DNA from: Verrucomicrobiota bacterium
GTDB taxonomy: Bacteria; Verrucomicrobiota; Verrucomicrobiia; Limisphaerales; UBA9464
Direction of reading: 5' to 3'
Assembly (NCBI GenBank): GCA_016871615.1
Contig: VHCX01000011.1
Location: 1 to 64,000 of the forward strand
DNA length: 64,000 bases
A model generated the notes under the pieces. The model was not told the DNA's origin. It saw only the letters and a program-made list of their open reading frames with translations, and did no database searches. Positions 1 to 9,569 of the stretch are shown in pieces. The position numbers were made by a program, and so were the translations under genes. Every line of letters begins with the position of its first letter. Position 1 is the stretch's first letter.

Positions 1-77
1 GTGCCCACCATGTTGGCGATGATCAGCGCCGTGGCGCTGGCGAGACCGAAGGGGGCGGGGGCCTGCGGGGACGACAT
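1..77 (-). CDS. APC-family amino acid permease, N-terminus only
   Basis: Reading leftward from an ATG at 75-77, the frame stays open to the window edge and gives 25 codons containing FGLASATALIIANMVG. This resembles the first membrane helix of APC-superfamily amino acid/polyamine permeases, where a small-residue helix ending in a GNMVG-like unwound segment binds substrate. The bulk of the gene lies outside the window. It is on the same strand as, and 170 bases beyond, the altronate dehydratase gene. The substrate cannot be told, and the family call rests on one helix only. Confidence 0.5.
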   Translation of the reverse strand, partial: MSSPQAPAPFGLASATALIIANMVG

Positions 78-247
78 GCTCCGGGCACCCTGCCTGTGCC
101 GCGCCGCTGCGCAAGGGGAAGGCTTCGGCGGGCGTCCGCCGGACCCGGTGGCAGGCGCCTGACGGGGTCCGCCGCCTCCTCGCGCCTGGCCGTCGGCCCG
201 ATTTCTTGAAGACAGGACGTCCGTCCGGGAGGGGAGTTCCCGGCTCT

Positions 248-1783
248 CTAGAAGACCGGCCCGAGTGGCCAGGGCGCGAACTCCTCGTCGCCGAGGCCGG
301 CCTGCTCGCTCTTGGTGCGCTCGCCGCTGGCGGTGGCCAGGATGGCCTCGAAGATCCGTTCGCCCACCTGGGGGATGCTCTCCTCGCCGTCCAAGATGGT
401 CCCGGCATTGAGATCCATGTCGTCCTGCATCCAGCGGTAGAGCGGCGTGTGGGTGGACACCTTGAGGCAGGGGGCGGGCTTGCAGCCGTACACGCTGCCA
501 CGGCCCGTGGTGAACACGCCGACATTGCAGCCGCCGGCCACCAGGCCGGTCATGCTCACGGGGTCGTAGCCCGGGGTGTCCATGAAGCACAGGCCCGGTC
601 CGGTCACCGCCTCGGCATACTGCAGCACCGCCATGAGCGGCGCCTGCCCGCCCTTGGCCACGGCGCCGAGGCTCTTCTCGAAGATGGTCGTCAGGCCGCC
701 CTCCTTGTTGCCGGCCGAGGGGTTGTTGCTGATCGAGGCCCCGTGCATCCGGGCGTGGTCCTCCCACCAGCGGACCCGCTCCAGCAGCGCGTCGGACACC
801 TCGCGGCGCACGGCGCGCCGGGTCAGCAGGTGCTCGGCTCCGTAGATCTCCGGGGTCTCCGCCAGCACCGTGGTGCCACCGTGGCGGACGATGAGGTCGC
901 TGGCCCACCCGAGGGCCGGGTTGGCGGTGATGCCGCTGTGGCCGTCGGAACCGCCGCAGTTCAAGGCGACGAGCAGGCGGCTCAGTGGCTGGGTCGAACG
1001 GCGTTGCGCGGCGACCGCCGGCAACAGGCCGGCCACGGCCTTCACGGCGTCCTCCACGGTCCGGGCCATCCCGCCCTGTTGCTGGATGTTCAACACCAGC
1101 GGGGGTTCCCCACCGCCCTCCGGTTGGTCGAGCCCGTGCCGGCGCACCAGCGCGGCCGCCTGGTTGGTCTCGCACCCGAGGCCGATGATCACGTAGGCGC
1201 CGATGTTGGGATGGCGGGCGATGCCGGCCAGCACGCGCTGGAGGATCTCCGTGCCCTGGTCGGCGGTGGCGCAACCGGCCTTGTGGGTGAAGGCCACCAC
1301 GCCGTCCACGCCGGGGAAGTCGCGTCGCAGCGCCTCGGGCGTGAACCGCCGCGCCACGAATTGCGAGACGCTGGCCGAGCAGTTCACCGACGAGATCACC
1401 GCCACGTAGTTGCGCGTGCCGGCCCGGCCGCCCGGGCGCGTGAAGCCCTGGAAGGTGCGCCGTTCCGCCTCGGGCAGGAGGTCCCATGGCGCGGTGGGAG
1501 CCACGAAATGGTCGCCCGTGGCCAGTTCGCCGGTGTCGACATTGTGCACATGCACGTGGGCCCCGGCCGGGATGTCCACCGAGGCGCGGCCGATGAACTG
1601 CCCGTACTTGCGGATGGGGCTGCCCTGGGCCAGCGGATGGAGCGCCACCTTGTGCGCGGCCGGGATCGCCCCGGGCAGCCGGAGGTGGCCAGCCTGCTCG
1701 CCGGCCAGCAGCCGTCGCCGGGCCACGGCGACGTCGTCGTCGGGATGAAGCCGGATCAGCACCTCGTCTTGGTTCGCGCTCAT
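248..1783 (-). CDS. uxaA: Altronate dehydratase (UxaA family)
   Basis: Predicted 511-residue enzyme that dehydrates D-altronate to 2-keto-3-deoxy-gluconate in hexuronate catabolism; cytoplasmic and metal dependent. The N-terminal SAF domain covers about residues 1-95 and includes HVHVHN at 76-81. The long dehydratase domain follows from about 115, with the family blocks SSVNCSAS, HKAGCATADQG, GLGCETNQ and NCGGSDGHSGITANPALG. The length equals that of fused, full-length UxaA proteins. The ATG at 1783 is chosen because it directly precedes the SAF domain; the frame is open further upstream but that stretch lacks family similarity. The stop is TAG, and the C-terminus FAPWPLGPVF fits the family end. 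A neighbouring permease start on the same strand could supply a sugar acid or amino acid. D-galactarate dehydratase is the main alternative specificity. Confidence 0.88.
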   Translation of the reverse strand: MSANQDEVLIRLHPDDDVAVARRRLLAGEQAGHLRLPGAIPAAHKVALHPLAQGSPIRKYGQFIGRASVDIPAGAHVHVHNVDTGELATGDHFVAPTAPWDLLPEAERRTFQGFTRPGGRAGTRNYVAVISSVNCSASVSQFVARRFTPEALRRDFPGVDGVVAFTHKAGCATADQGTEILQRVLAGIARHPNIGAYVIIGLGCETNQAAALVRRHGLDQPEGGGEPPLVLNIQQQGGMARTVEDAVKAVAGLLPAVAAQRRSTQPLSRLLVALNCGGSDGHSGITANPALGWASDLIVRHGGTTVLAETPEIYGAEHLLTRRAVRREVSDALLERVRWWEDHARMHGASISNNPSAGNKEGGLTTIFEKSLGAVAKGGQAPLMAVLQYAEAVTGPGLCFMDTPGYDPVSMTGLVAGGCNVGVFTTGRGSVYGCKPAPCLKVSTHTPLYRWMQDDMDLNAGTILDGEESIPQVGERIFEAILATASGERTKSEQAGLGDEEFAPWPLGPVF

Positions 1784-1863
1784 GGTGGAGGCCTTCACCT
1801 TGAGCCGGCCCCGGACCCGGGGCCAGAGCGATTCCTCGGACGGCGACGGATCCGGTTCCGCAC

Positions 1864-4800
1864 TCAGGGGGCGGGGTTCGACACCACGCGGAAGAACCGC
1901 TGGCCGCCCGTGGGCGCCTCGAGATGTTCCACCGGCCCGGGAACGGGCCGCGCCGGCACCTCGAGGATCGGGGTCCAGTTCCCGCCGGCCTCGAGCGTGC
2001 CGGAGGCCTGCAGCGTGTAGCGCCGGTTGGCCGCCGCCGGGAACCCCAAGACCAGGCCGCCCGCCGAGACCTGTGCGCCCAGGCGCAGTCCGTCGTCCGG
2101 TCCACCGGTGCCCGGGGTGCCGCCCAGGCTGGTGCCGGCCCGCCACTGGGCCTTGTCGCCCCAGGTGTCGGGGGCGGCCTGCTCGTCCACCACCTCCATT
2201 GCAAAGCCCCCGCCATCGGCCGCCGGGAACCAATCCCGATACTCGAAATCCAGCACTTCCTCGCCGCGGGCGTCGAGCAGGCGGACCCGTTCGCCGCCGT
2301 TGTCGAGGCGCCCGAGATACTGCCCGGCCACGGGCACCGACGCGCCATGCCGCGCCGTGAAGACCGTGGGGTTGGCGACCACCACCAGCCGCCGACCGGG
2401 CTCCAGACGACGGATCGCGCCCGAGCCGAAGTCGAACTCCACGCCGTCGACGAGCCGCACCCCGGCCAGGTCCAGCGTTTCCGTTGTCGAGAGGTTCCGC
2501 AGCTCGAGGAACTCGAGGTCCTCCGACAGCGCGGCCCCGGCGGGCTGGACCGGCGGGTTGAAGTGCAGCTCGGTGATCCGCAGCCAGCGCTGGGCCGGGC
2601 TGGGGTCGCCCGGGTACACGAACTGGTGCATGGGGGTCCCGGCCGCGTTGCGCAGGGTGAGGGTCTCGCCCCGGGCCGACAGCTGCCCGGAATACGGTCC
2701 GACGACGAAAAGGCCCTGGCCGCCCCGGGGCCCGGCGGTGCGGGCGCGGAACCGCCGGACGTCGGGGCTGACGTACATCACGCCGTTGGAAGGCATCACC
2801 GTGCCCGGCCGGAAGGTGAAGTCCACCGCACCGGACAGCCGCCATCCGCTCAGGTCGAGGGCCAGGCCCGAGCGGTTGGTCAGCGCCACCCATTCCTGGG
2901 TCTGGTCGGCCGAGAGCGGGTTGAACTCCAGGTCGAGGATCTCCGGCGTGGCGTCGTCCGGCTGGGCCAGCGGGATGCCTGCGTTGCTGGCGTTGTTGAT
3001 GCCGATGGGCCGCGCAGTGTTGGTGATGCTGTGGGTCTGGTACCAGTGGCGTCGTCGCGGCTCGATGAACTGGTTGAGCAGGTCGCCCACGCCGGCGGCG
3101 AAGGTCTTGTTGCCCGCCCAGGGCGAGGCGCCCCACTTGGCCCGGTCGAGCAGCGCCTCCGGCCCGAAGAGGTTGGTCATCGCGATCACGCGGTTCTCGA
3201 GGATGCGCCGCTCGAACGGCGTCCCCGGTGGCTGCACCATCAGGTCGAGGATCGAGCGCTGCCGGCGCAGGAGCATCTGCCGGGTCTCGGGCAGCCGCAC
3301 GATCACGTCATACAGGCGGTTGAAGGTGCCCCCGGTGCTCGAGCCCCCGTACAGCGGGTGGCTCTTGGAGCCGTCGACCGTGGCCTCCAGCGGGTTGCTG
3401 CCGCCGTAGAGCTGCCCCCACGAGGCGTTCATGTCGAAGGGGATGTTGCGCCAGAGACCATCGCCGAAGGTGTCGCGGTAGAGGCTCATGTTGGCCCAGA
3501 CGTCGTCGTTCTCGGCGCACCAGCGGGTGCCCGCCAGGTGGTTGATGACCTGCGGCAGGTCCAGCAGGTCGAACACCGTGTTGCGTCGGGTGGTCAGCGG
3601 GGCCGACTCGTTGATGCCGTTGGCCAGCTGCAGGTAGTCGGTGCGGCTGGGATCGTTGTCGGGCTCGAGCTTCTGGAAGACCCCGGTGCTGGCGAAGTTC
3701 GGCGTGAGGTTGCCCACGGCCTTGTAGAGCGCGCCGCGGGGGTCGTAGCCCATGCGCTCCACCTGCTCCTGGCCGATGACGTCGTTGTGGAAGGCCAGCT
3801 GGTAGAACTGCCCGTTCAAGTGCACCCGCACCGGATAGTGGAAGGGCGAGGGCACGCCGATCTGGTCGAGGAACCAGAAACAGAGTCCCTGCCGCAGGTA
3901 GGCGGGGTCGAGGTACTCGGCCAGCAGGGCCGACTTGCGCACGCGGCCGCCCGGCCCCGGGTGGCGCAGTTCGTGGCCGCGGTGGAACTCGAGCCGGTGC
4001 GACTTCTTGTTGAGCCCGGCCGAGGTGTTGCCGCGCAGCTCCATGTAGACGTTGTCGTACAGCTCGCCATCGTGGAAGAGCGACACCCGGCCGCCGGACT
4101 CGGTGTCGATGGGCCCGAGCTGGTTCGGGGCGACGAAGAGGTGGAAGACCGGCAGCCGCGTGACCAGGTTGGTGGGTTGGACGACCGTGCCGAGGTACTC
4201 CGGGGAGGTGGTCGGGCTCGGGAAGAGCGGCCAGCGTGAGGCCGCCCCCTGGGTGTCCGTGGCGACGATGCGGTAGCGGATCATCTGGCCAGGACCCGCC
4301 AGGTCGGCCGGCAGGGTCGCCCCGTAGACGCCGTCCCCGGCGGCTCCGTCGCCGTGGGCCCCGTCGTCCGCCATCGGCAGGCTGGCCTCCGCGCCGAAGA
4401 GCACCCGGTGGCGCACGGTGACCGAGGCCACCGCCTGGAAGCTCGCCCGGACCCGGGCCGTCACCCGGAGGTCCTCGCTGTCGGCGGGCACCTGGGGCGT
4501 GTGGCGCACGTCCTCGATCACGGGGCCGGGAATGGCGGTGCCGCCCAGGTTCGGGGCGCCCGGGGTTGGTTGCGTGAAGTAGACCCCGGAGGCTCCCCGC
4601 TCCCACGACCGGCCAGCGGGCACCTGCACCACACCGTGGGACAGATCAGGGACCTGCCTCGGGTAGGTGGGCTTGAATTCGCTGGCCACGCTCACGCCAT
4701 CGGGCCGCACCAGCGCGAGGTATTCGCCGCCGGCCGAAAGCTGGAAGCCCGTGTGCAGCCGCGCCCCCGGGATCCGCCGGTCCGCGCCCGAGGCGAAGAC

Positions 4801-6315
4801 GACCAGGAACCCGCCGGCCGCGAGGTTCGTGGCGGGGAAGCGCCACTTCGTCAGGTCGCGGGGATCGTCGGTCAGGCTCCAGCCGCGCAGGTCGACCGCC
4901 GTGTCCGACGGGTTGAAGAGCTCGATCCAGTCCACGAACTGGCCGGTCTCGTCCTTCAGGGTCCGGGTGTTCGACGCCATGAATTCACTGAGGTAGGGCG
5001 AGGCTTCGGAGGCCTCCGGGTCGAGCCGAAGGTTCCAGGGCATCCCGGCGAAGGCGTTGGGGCTCGCGGCAAGGTCGGTGATGCCATGGTTGGGGGCCCA
5101 GGTGAACTGCACCTGGCCGGGGCCGGGTGCGGCGAACCCGAAGCGGTACCGGCTGGCATCCAGGACGACCACCGAATCGGCCGGCCGACCGTTGATGAGC
5201 AGGTCGGCCGCGTCCACGCCGGCCACCGCCTCGCTGAAGAGCACGGTGGTCGAGTCGAGCGTCCGCACGGCCGCCCCGTCGGGCGGTTGGAGGGTGGCCA
5301 CGCTCGGCGGGGAACGGTCCACCCGCGTGTAGGTGACCGGCCCATTGACCGCGAGCCCGGCGTCCAGCCGGTTCGGCGGCTCGGCCAGGTCGGTGACCGT
5401 GTGCGCGGGATCCCACGACACGGTGACCGATCCGGGCTGGGGCGGGGCGAACTCGAAGCGGTGGACCGCCGGGCCGACCGCCGAGACCGACCTGGCCCCG
5501 ATGCCGTTGATCCGCAGGTGCGCCGCCACGATGCCGGTGACGGGCTCGCTGAAGGTGACGGTGACCGAGGCGAGGTCGCCGACGGTCGTCCCGGGGACCG
5601 GATCCCAGCCCAGCACGCGCGGAGGCACCGGGTCGCGGGCGATGGCCTCGAGCGAGGCGTCGAAGCCCAGGTCGCTGCTGCCCAGGCTGCTCTGGAAGAC
5701 CTGCACCGCCAGCACGTTGGTGCCCACCCGGAGGTAGGAGGCGGGCGAGGGCGCCAGGGCATGCTCCGTGAAGGCCACCGGTTCGATGGCGTTGTCGGCC
5801 AGCGTTCCCACGCCCACCGCGTCGCCGGGCGATCCGGGCACGTTGACCCGGAGCACCTCGGTGCCGTTGATCCAGGCCACGAAGCCGTCGTCCACCAGCG
5901 CCCCCATCCGCAGGGCCGCCACGTCGGACGGCTGGGCCACCACGAAGGACCGCCTCAGGAAGATCGACCCGTAGACGTTCTGCATCCCGGAGATCCGCGT
6001 GCCTCCCGGCAGGGCGTCTCCGTACCAGAAGGGGGCCGGGGCGGGCGCGAACTGCACGTCGCGGAAGTCGGCCGTGCGCCAGGCCGTCACCGGGGCCGAG
6101 GCCTCGTTGGTTCCCGGCCGCCAGCGCCAGACCGAGCCCGGAGCCACCAGCGTCTGGGCGTGCACGACCGGGGTGGCCGGGGCCCAAGGGACCGCCGGGA
6201 GGAGCAGGGTCGCCAAGGCCCGCCCCAGGAGGGCCCCACGATTCCAACGGGCTTCCCCAGGTTGTTTTCCCGGGCAGGAACCGGTGGAACGAAGCCTTGG
6301 AGGATGCGGGATCAC
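1864..6315 (-). CDS. Exported CotH-kinase / lamin-tail domain protein
   Basis: Predicted 1483-residue exported protein starting at a GTG. An unusually long N-terminal signal region ends near VHA-Q (about residue 54). A sugar-binding-like beta domain covers about 60-225, followed by two bacterial Ig-like modules (about 230-330 and 335-430, each with a VTFSEPV or VLFSEAV motif). A lamin-tail domain begins near 442 (SEFMASN, then VDWIELFNPS). A CotH-type protein kinase domain covers about 720-1070 (LRGNTS, KKSHRLEFHRG, RVHLNGQFYQLAFH). Two further lamin-tail domains lie near 1125 and 1245, and a beta-rich C-terminus ends FFRVVSNP. CotH kinases phosphorylate proteins in spores and elsewhere; the role of this PVC architecture is unknown. 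It is probably cell-surface or secreted. No partner gene is adjacent. Confidence 0.82.
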   Translation of the reverse strand: MIPHPPRLRSTGSCPGKQPGEARWNRGALLGRALATLLLPAVPWAPATPVVHAQTLVAPGSVWRWRPGTNEASAPVTAWRTADFRDVQFAPAPAPFWYGDALPGGTRISGMQNVYGSIFLRRSFVVAQPSDVAALRMGALVDDGFVAWINGTEVLRVNVPGSPGDAVGVGTLADNAIEPVAFTEHALAPSPASYLRVGTNVLAVQVFQSSLGSSDLGFDASLEAIARDPVPPRVLGWDPVPGTTVGDLASVTVTFSEPVTGIVAAHLRINGIGARSVSAVGPAVHRFEFAPPQPGSVTVSWDPAHTVTDLAEPPNRLDAGLAVNGPVTYTRVDRSPPSVATLQPPDGAAVRTLDSTTVLFSEAVAGVDAADLLINGRPADSVVVLDASRYRFGFAAPGPGQVQFTWAPNHGITDLAASPNAFAGMPWNLRLDPEASEASPYLSEFMASNTRTLKDETGQFVDWIELFNPSDTAVDLRGWSLTDDPRDLTKWRFPATNLAAGGFLVVFASGADRRIPGARLHTGFQLSAGGEYLALVRPDGVSVASEFKPTYPRQVPDLSHGVVQVPAGRSWERGASGVYFTQPTPGAPNLGGTAIPGPVIEDVRHTPQVPADSEDLRVTARVRASFQAVASVTVRHRVLFGAEASLPMADDGAHGDGAAGDGVYGATLPADLAGPGQMIRYRIVATDTQGAASRWPLFPSPTTSPEYLGTVVQPTNLVTRLPVFHLFVAPNQLGPIDTESGGRVSLFHDGELYDNVYMELRGNTSAGLNKKSHRLEFHRGHELRHPGPGGRVRKSALLAEYLDPAYLRQGLCFWFLDQIGVPSPFHYPVRVHLNGQFYQLAFHNDVIGQEQVERMGYDPRGALYKAVGNLTPNFASTGVFQKLEPDNDPSRTDYLQLANGINESAPLTTRRNTVFDLLDLPQVINHLAGTRWCAENDDVWANMSLYRDTFGDGLWRNIPFDMNASWGQLYGGSNPLEATVDGSKSHPLYGGSSTGGTFNRLYDVIVRLPETRQMLLRRQRSILDLMVQPPGTPFERRILENRVIAMTNLFGPEALLDRAKWGASPWAGNKTFAAGVGDLLNQFIEPRRRHWYQTHSITNTARPIGINNASNAGIPLAQPDDATPEILDLEFNPLSADQTQEWVALTNRSGLALDLSGWRLSGAVDFTFRPGTVMPSNGVMYVSPDVRRFRARTAGPRGGQGLFVVGPYSGQLSARGETLTLRNAAGTPMHQFVYPGDPSPAQRWLRITELHFNPPVQPAGAALSEDLEFLELRNLSTTETLDLAGVRLVDGVEFDFGSGAIRRLEPGRRLVVVANPTVFTARHGASVPVAGQYLGRLDNGGERVRLLDARGEEVLDFEYRDWFPAADGGGFAMEVVDEQAAPDTWGDKAQWRAGTSLGGTPGTGGPDDGLRLGAQVSAGGLVLGFPAAANRRYTLQASGTLEAGGNWTPILEVPARPVPGPVEHLEAPTGGQRFFRVVSNPAP

Positions 6316-6444
6316 GGTGGGAACCTATCCCGTTGCCGGGACCTCAACAAGCGATCGGAACCACCCAGGTCGCCGTGGGTGGGTCGCTCCATCCCCCCGG
6401 ATCCTCCGGGGGGGCGGAGGGGCGCTGCCCCCATCCCGGCAGCC

Positions 6445-7272
6445 TCACTGGAAGTGGGGCTCGTTGTCGCGGTTCCAGAAACGGGCCACGGCCTTGCGTT
6501 GGGCCGGGTCCTTGTGGAGCTGGCCGATGATGTCGAGGCGGCGCTTCGACTCGGCGTGGCCGTCGCAGAAGACGATCGAGGTGCGGCCGGCGTGGACCTC
6601 GAGGGGCCATTGGCGTTCCTCGTACATCCCGATGAACCCGCTCCAGTCGCGGTCGCCCTTCTTCTTGAGGTCCCAGTTGCTGTCGCCGAAGGAGATCATC
6701 TCGGTGGGGTTCTTGACCGACGCCTCCTTGGTCTCGCCCCAAACCGGGTCACCGAGGTAGACCCCGAGTCCGGTGTTGGGCGTCTGCCCGGCGAAGGCTC
6801 CCCAGACGTTGTAGCCATAGCTCATGAAGAAGCTGCCGCCCGGCCGAAGGCGCACTTCGTCCTTGAGGTAGCCGAGCTTGGCCGGTGCGCCGCTGCCGAA
6901 CTTGGGGATCCACTGCGATGGGCGGGGTGCAGCCGGGCAGTGGAAGATGTCGGTGTTCGGGCCGCCCTGCATCGAGCTGCGCAGCAGGGCCGGCCAGATC
7001 CAGGCCGATCCGTCGCCGCCGTCGATGCCCACCGGATAGACCCCGTGATCCATGATGTAGGTCATCGTGGCCAGGCCCATCTGGCGCAGGTTGCTCAGGC
7101 ACTTCACCCCGTTGGCCTTGGCCTTGGCCTTCGACAGCGCCGGCAGGAGCATGCCCGCCAGGATGGCGATGATGGCGATGACCACCAGCAGTTCGATGAG
7201 GGTGAAGCCCGCGACCGTCGGGAGGTGGCGACGGCGGGTAAGGAGTTTCCGGGGGGGTCTTTTTGGTGTCAT
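6445..7272 (-). CDS. Type II pseudopilin-like protein (prepilin N-terminal signal, DGH C-terminus)
   Basis: Predicted 275-residue protein. A basic leader ([10 protein letters not shown], then RRR) is followed by [20 protein letters not shown], a prepilin peptidase site after Gly22, with Glu at +5 of the mature protein and one membrane helix. The globular part contains [11 protein letters not shown] and ends with VFCDGHAES, the DGH motif common in the H-X9-DG pseudopilin-like families of Verrucomicrobia and Planctomycetes. Cysteines occur in the FHCPAA segment. The start at 7272 is the only ATG that gives a short basic leader. It is single, with no secretion machinery nearby, and divergent from ffh. 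Function is unknown; presentation at the inner membrane or assembly into a short pseudopilus is the family expectation. Confidence 0.85.
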   Translation of the reverse strand: MTPKRPPRKLLTRRRHLPTVAGFTLIELLVVIAIIAILAGMLLPALSKAKAKANGVKCLSNLRQMGLATMTYIMDHGVYPVGIDGGDGSAWIWPALLRSSMQGGPNTDIFHCPAAPRPSQWIPKFGSGAPAKLGYLKDEVRLRPGGSFFMSYGYNVWGAFAGQTPNTGLGVYLGDPVWGETKEASVKNPTEMISFGDSNWDLKKKGDRDWSGFIGMYEERQWPLEVHAGRTSIVFCDGHAESKRRLDIIGQLHKDPAQRKAVARFWNRDNEPHFQ

Positions 7273-7447
7273 GGCGGGATGGGTGGGCCTCGGGGGAGAA
7301 GGAATTTGGGTACCAACCCCGGTCGGATCGTGCAAAGGCAAAGTCGCCCGGACCCCTGCCGGGACCCTGGGGTGGGGCGCCCAAGGCCTCCGCCCCGGGC
7401 GCCTCCGGGCTTTCCGGCGACCGGGCCCGCGCGGTAGGCTCGTGGGC

Positions 7448-8803
7448 ATGTTCGACTCGTTGAGCGGCAAACTGCAGAACGTCTTCCGCAACCTGCGCGG
7501 ACTCGGGAAGATCTCCGAGGGCAACGTCTCGGAATCGCTGCGCGACGTGCGCATGGCGCTCCTGGAGGCCGACGTGCACTTCAAGGTCGCCAAGGATTTC
7601 GTCGAGGCGGTGAAGGCCAAGGCCCTCGGCGCCGAGGTCATCCAGTCGGTGCATCCGGGCCAGCAGATGATCAAGATCATCAGCGACGAGCTGGCGAACC
7701 TGCTCGGCTCCGAGCATCAGGGGCTCCATCTCTCGGGCAATCCGGCCTGCATCCTGATGTGCGGCCTGCATGGCTCGGGCAAGACCACCAGCTCGGGCAA
7801 GCTGGCCAAGCTGCTGCTCAAGCAGGGCCGGTTGCCGTTGCTCGTCGCGGCCGACGTCTACCGCCCGGCGGCCATGGACCAACTGGCCACCCTGGCCGGG
7901 CAGGTCGGCGTGCCGGTGTTCGTGAAGAAGGGCGAGACCGACGTGCTGAAGATCGCCCGCGAGGCCCTCGACTACGCGGCCGGTCACCAGTGCAACACGG
8001 TGATCTTCGACACGGCGGGCCGCCTGCAGATCGACGAGACCCTCGTCCAGGAGTTGGTCCGCCTGCGCGACCTCATCCGGCCCTGCCAGACCCTGCTGGT
8101 GCTGGATGCGGCGACCGGCCAGGAGGCGGTCAGCGTGGCCACCCATTTCGACAAGGCCCTCAACATCACCGGCGCCATCCTGAGCAAGCTCGACGGCGAC
8201 GCCCGAGGCGGTGCGGCCCTGTCGTTCCGGCACGTGGTCGGCAAGCCCATCCAGTTCATGGGCGTGGGCGAGAAGCTCGACGACCTCGAACCCTTCCACC
8301 CCGAGCGCATGGCCCAGCGCATCCTGGGCATGGGCGACGTGGTGTCGCTGGTCGAGAAGGCCATCGACCGCGTCGACGCCGCCAAGGCGATGGACCTCGA
8401 GGAGAAGATGCGCAAGGGGCAGTTCACCCTCGACGACTTCCTCATGCAGTTGCGCGAGGTGAAGAAGCTCGGGCCGCTCCAGGACATCGTTGGCCTCCTG
8501 CCCGGCGGCTCCGAGATGCTCAAGAACACCGACCTCTCCAAGAGCGAGAAGGACTTCAAGCGCATGGAGGGCATCCTCTGCGGCATGACCCCGCAGGAGC
8601 GAGGCACCCCGCAGATCCTCAACGCCCGCCGTCGTCAGCGCATCGCCAAGGGGTCCGGGGTCACGGTCACCGAGGTCAACAACCTGCTCAAGCGCTTCGA
8701 CGAGATGCGCGAGATGATGCGCAAGATGGGCAAGTTCCAGAAGATGATGGCCAAGATGGGCGGGGCCGGCGGCCTCATGGGCAGGATGCCCTTCGGGCGC
8801 TGA
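7448..8803 (+). CDS. ffh: Signal recognition particle protein Ffh (SRP54)
   Basis: Predicted 451-residue SRP GTPase that binds signal sequences and 4.5S RNA and delivers ribosomes to FtsY at the membrane. The N domain covers about 1-90. The G domain shows the P-loop [13 protein letters not shown] (about 105-117), DTAGR near 188 and [13 protein letters not shown] near 247. The M domain ends with the RNA-binding signature [10 protein letters not shown] and a methionine-rich tail ([26 protein letters not shown]). The ATG at 7448 gives the canonical MFDSLSGKL start; no Shine-Dalgarno sequence is visible in front of it. Length and all motifs are normal. It converges with tmk. Confidence 0.97.
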   Translation: MFDSLSGKLQNVFRNLRGLGKISEGNVSESLRDVRMALLEADVHFKVAKDFVEAVKAKALGAEVIQSVHPGQQMIKIISDELANLLGSEHQGLHLSGNPACILMCGLHGSGKTTSSGKLAKLLLKQGRLPLLVAADVYRPAAMDQLATLAGQVGVPVFVKKGETDVLKIAREALDYAAGHQCNTVIFDTAGRLQIDETLVQELVRLRDLIRPCQTLLVLDAATGQEAVSVATHFDKALNITGAILSKLDGDARGGAALSFRHVVGKPIQFMGVGEKLDDLEPFHPERMAQRILGMGDVVSLVEKAIDRVDAAKAMDLEEKMRKGQFTLDDFLMQLREVKKLGPLQDIVGLLPGGSEMLKNTDLSKSEKDFKRMEGILCGMTPQERGTPQILNARRRQRIAKGSGVTVTEVNNLLKRFDEMREMMRKMGKFQKMMAKMGGAGGLMGRMPFGR

Positions 8804-8903
8804 GACGTTGGCGGCCGGGCCGGGCGGGTCGAAGGGGGGCGGGCGATGGGATCCGGACCCACCCGCCGGGATCGTCCGGGGGACCTTGCGTTGCCGACCA
8901 AGC

Positions 8904-9569
8904 CTATCCGACCGCGAACAGGTCGCGCACGGCCGACCAGACGGCCTCCTCGACCTCCTCGACCGAGCCCCCGGCATCCACGCGACGCCACCGGTCGGGC
9001 TCGGCCTCGAGGCCTTGGCGGAATCCCCGCGCCACGCGGGCGAAGAAGGCCTCCTGCTCCTCGTCGAAACGGTCGGCCGGTTCTGCGGTCCCGGAGGCGA
9101 CCTCGGCCGCCTTGCGCCCGGCCAGTCGGGCCCCCGCCACCCCGGGCGTCACCTCGAGCCACAGCGTGCGATCCGGACGAAGATCCCCCACCGCCAGCCG
9201 GATCACCGAATCCACGGCCGCGAGGTCGAGCCCGCGACCGTGGCCCTGGTAGGCGACCGTGGAGTCGTGGAAGCGGTCGCAGAGGACCACCGTGCCCGCC
9301 CGCAAGGCCGGCAGGATCCGCTGGCGGACCAGCTCCGCACGGCTGGCGTTCATGAGCAGCAGCTCGGTCTCCGGGGCCATGCCGCGCCCGTCGGGATCGT
9401 GCTTGAGCAGGTGACGGATCTTCTCGCCAAGCGGCGTCCCGCCGGGCTCCCGCAGCTCGAGCACCTCGAGGCCCAGGCCCCTCAGCCGGGCGGCCAGGCG
9501 GGCGATCTGGGTGGACTTTCCGGCGGCCTCGCCGCCCTCCAGCGTGATGAAGCGGCCCGGCAGGCTCAC
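8904..9569 (-). CDS. tmk: Thymidylate kinase
   Basis: Predicted 221-residue kinase that phosphorylates dTMP to dTDP. The P-loop is GGEAAGKST near residue 12, followed by the DRFHDSTVAYQGHGRG nucleoside-binding block and a DRFDEEQEAFFARV segment after the LID region. The GTG at 9569 is the best start because it places FITLEGGEAAGKST correctly after a few residues. It overlaps the stop of the upstream cytochrome gene in a GTGA arrangement, so translation of the two is probably coupled. Termination is at TAG. The Ala-Ala version of the P-loop (GGEAAGKST rather than GGEGAGKST) is a mild variant. Confidence 0.94.
   Translation of the reverse strand: MSLPGRFITLEGGEAAGKSTQIARLAARLRGLGLEVLELREPGGTPLGEKIRHLLKHDPDGRGMAPETELLLMNASRAELVRQRILPALRAGTVVLCDRFHDSTVAYQGHGRGLDLAAVDSVIRLAVGDLRPDRTLWLEVTPGVAGARLAGRKAAEVASGTAEPADRFDEEQEAFFARVARGFRQGLEAEPDRWRRVDAGGSVEEVEEAVWSAVRDLFAVG

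Noticed and set aside
4354-7437. Very long open frame on the strand opposite the CotH and pseudopilin genes
   Set aside because: Its translation is Gly/Arg/His-rich with no motif, and it exactly shadows two well-supported genes. Long antisense frames are expected at this GC content; similar ones over 14225-15940, 31609-33522, 36741-39284 and 44526-46493 were dropped for the same reason.
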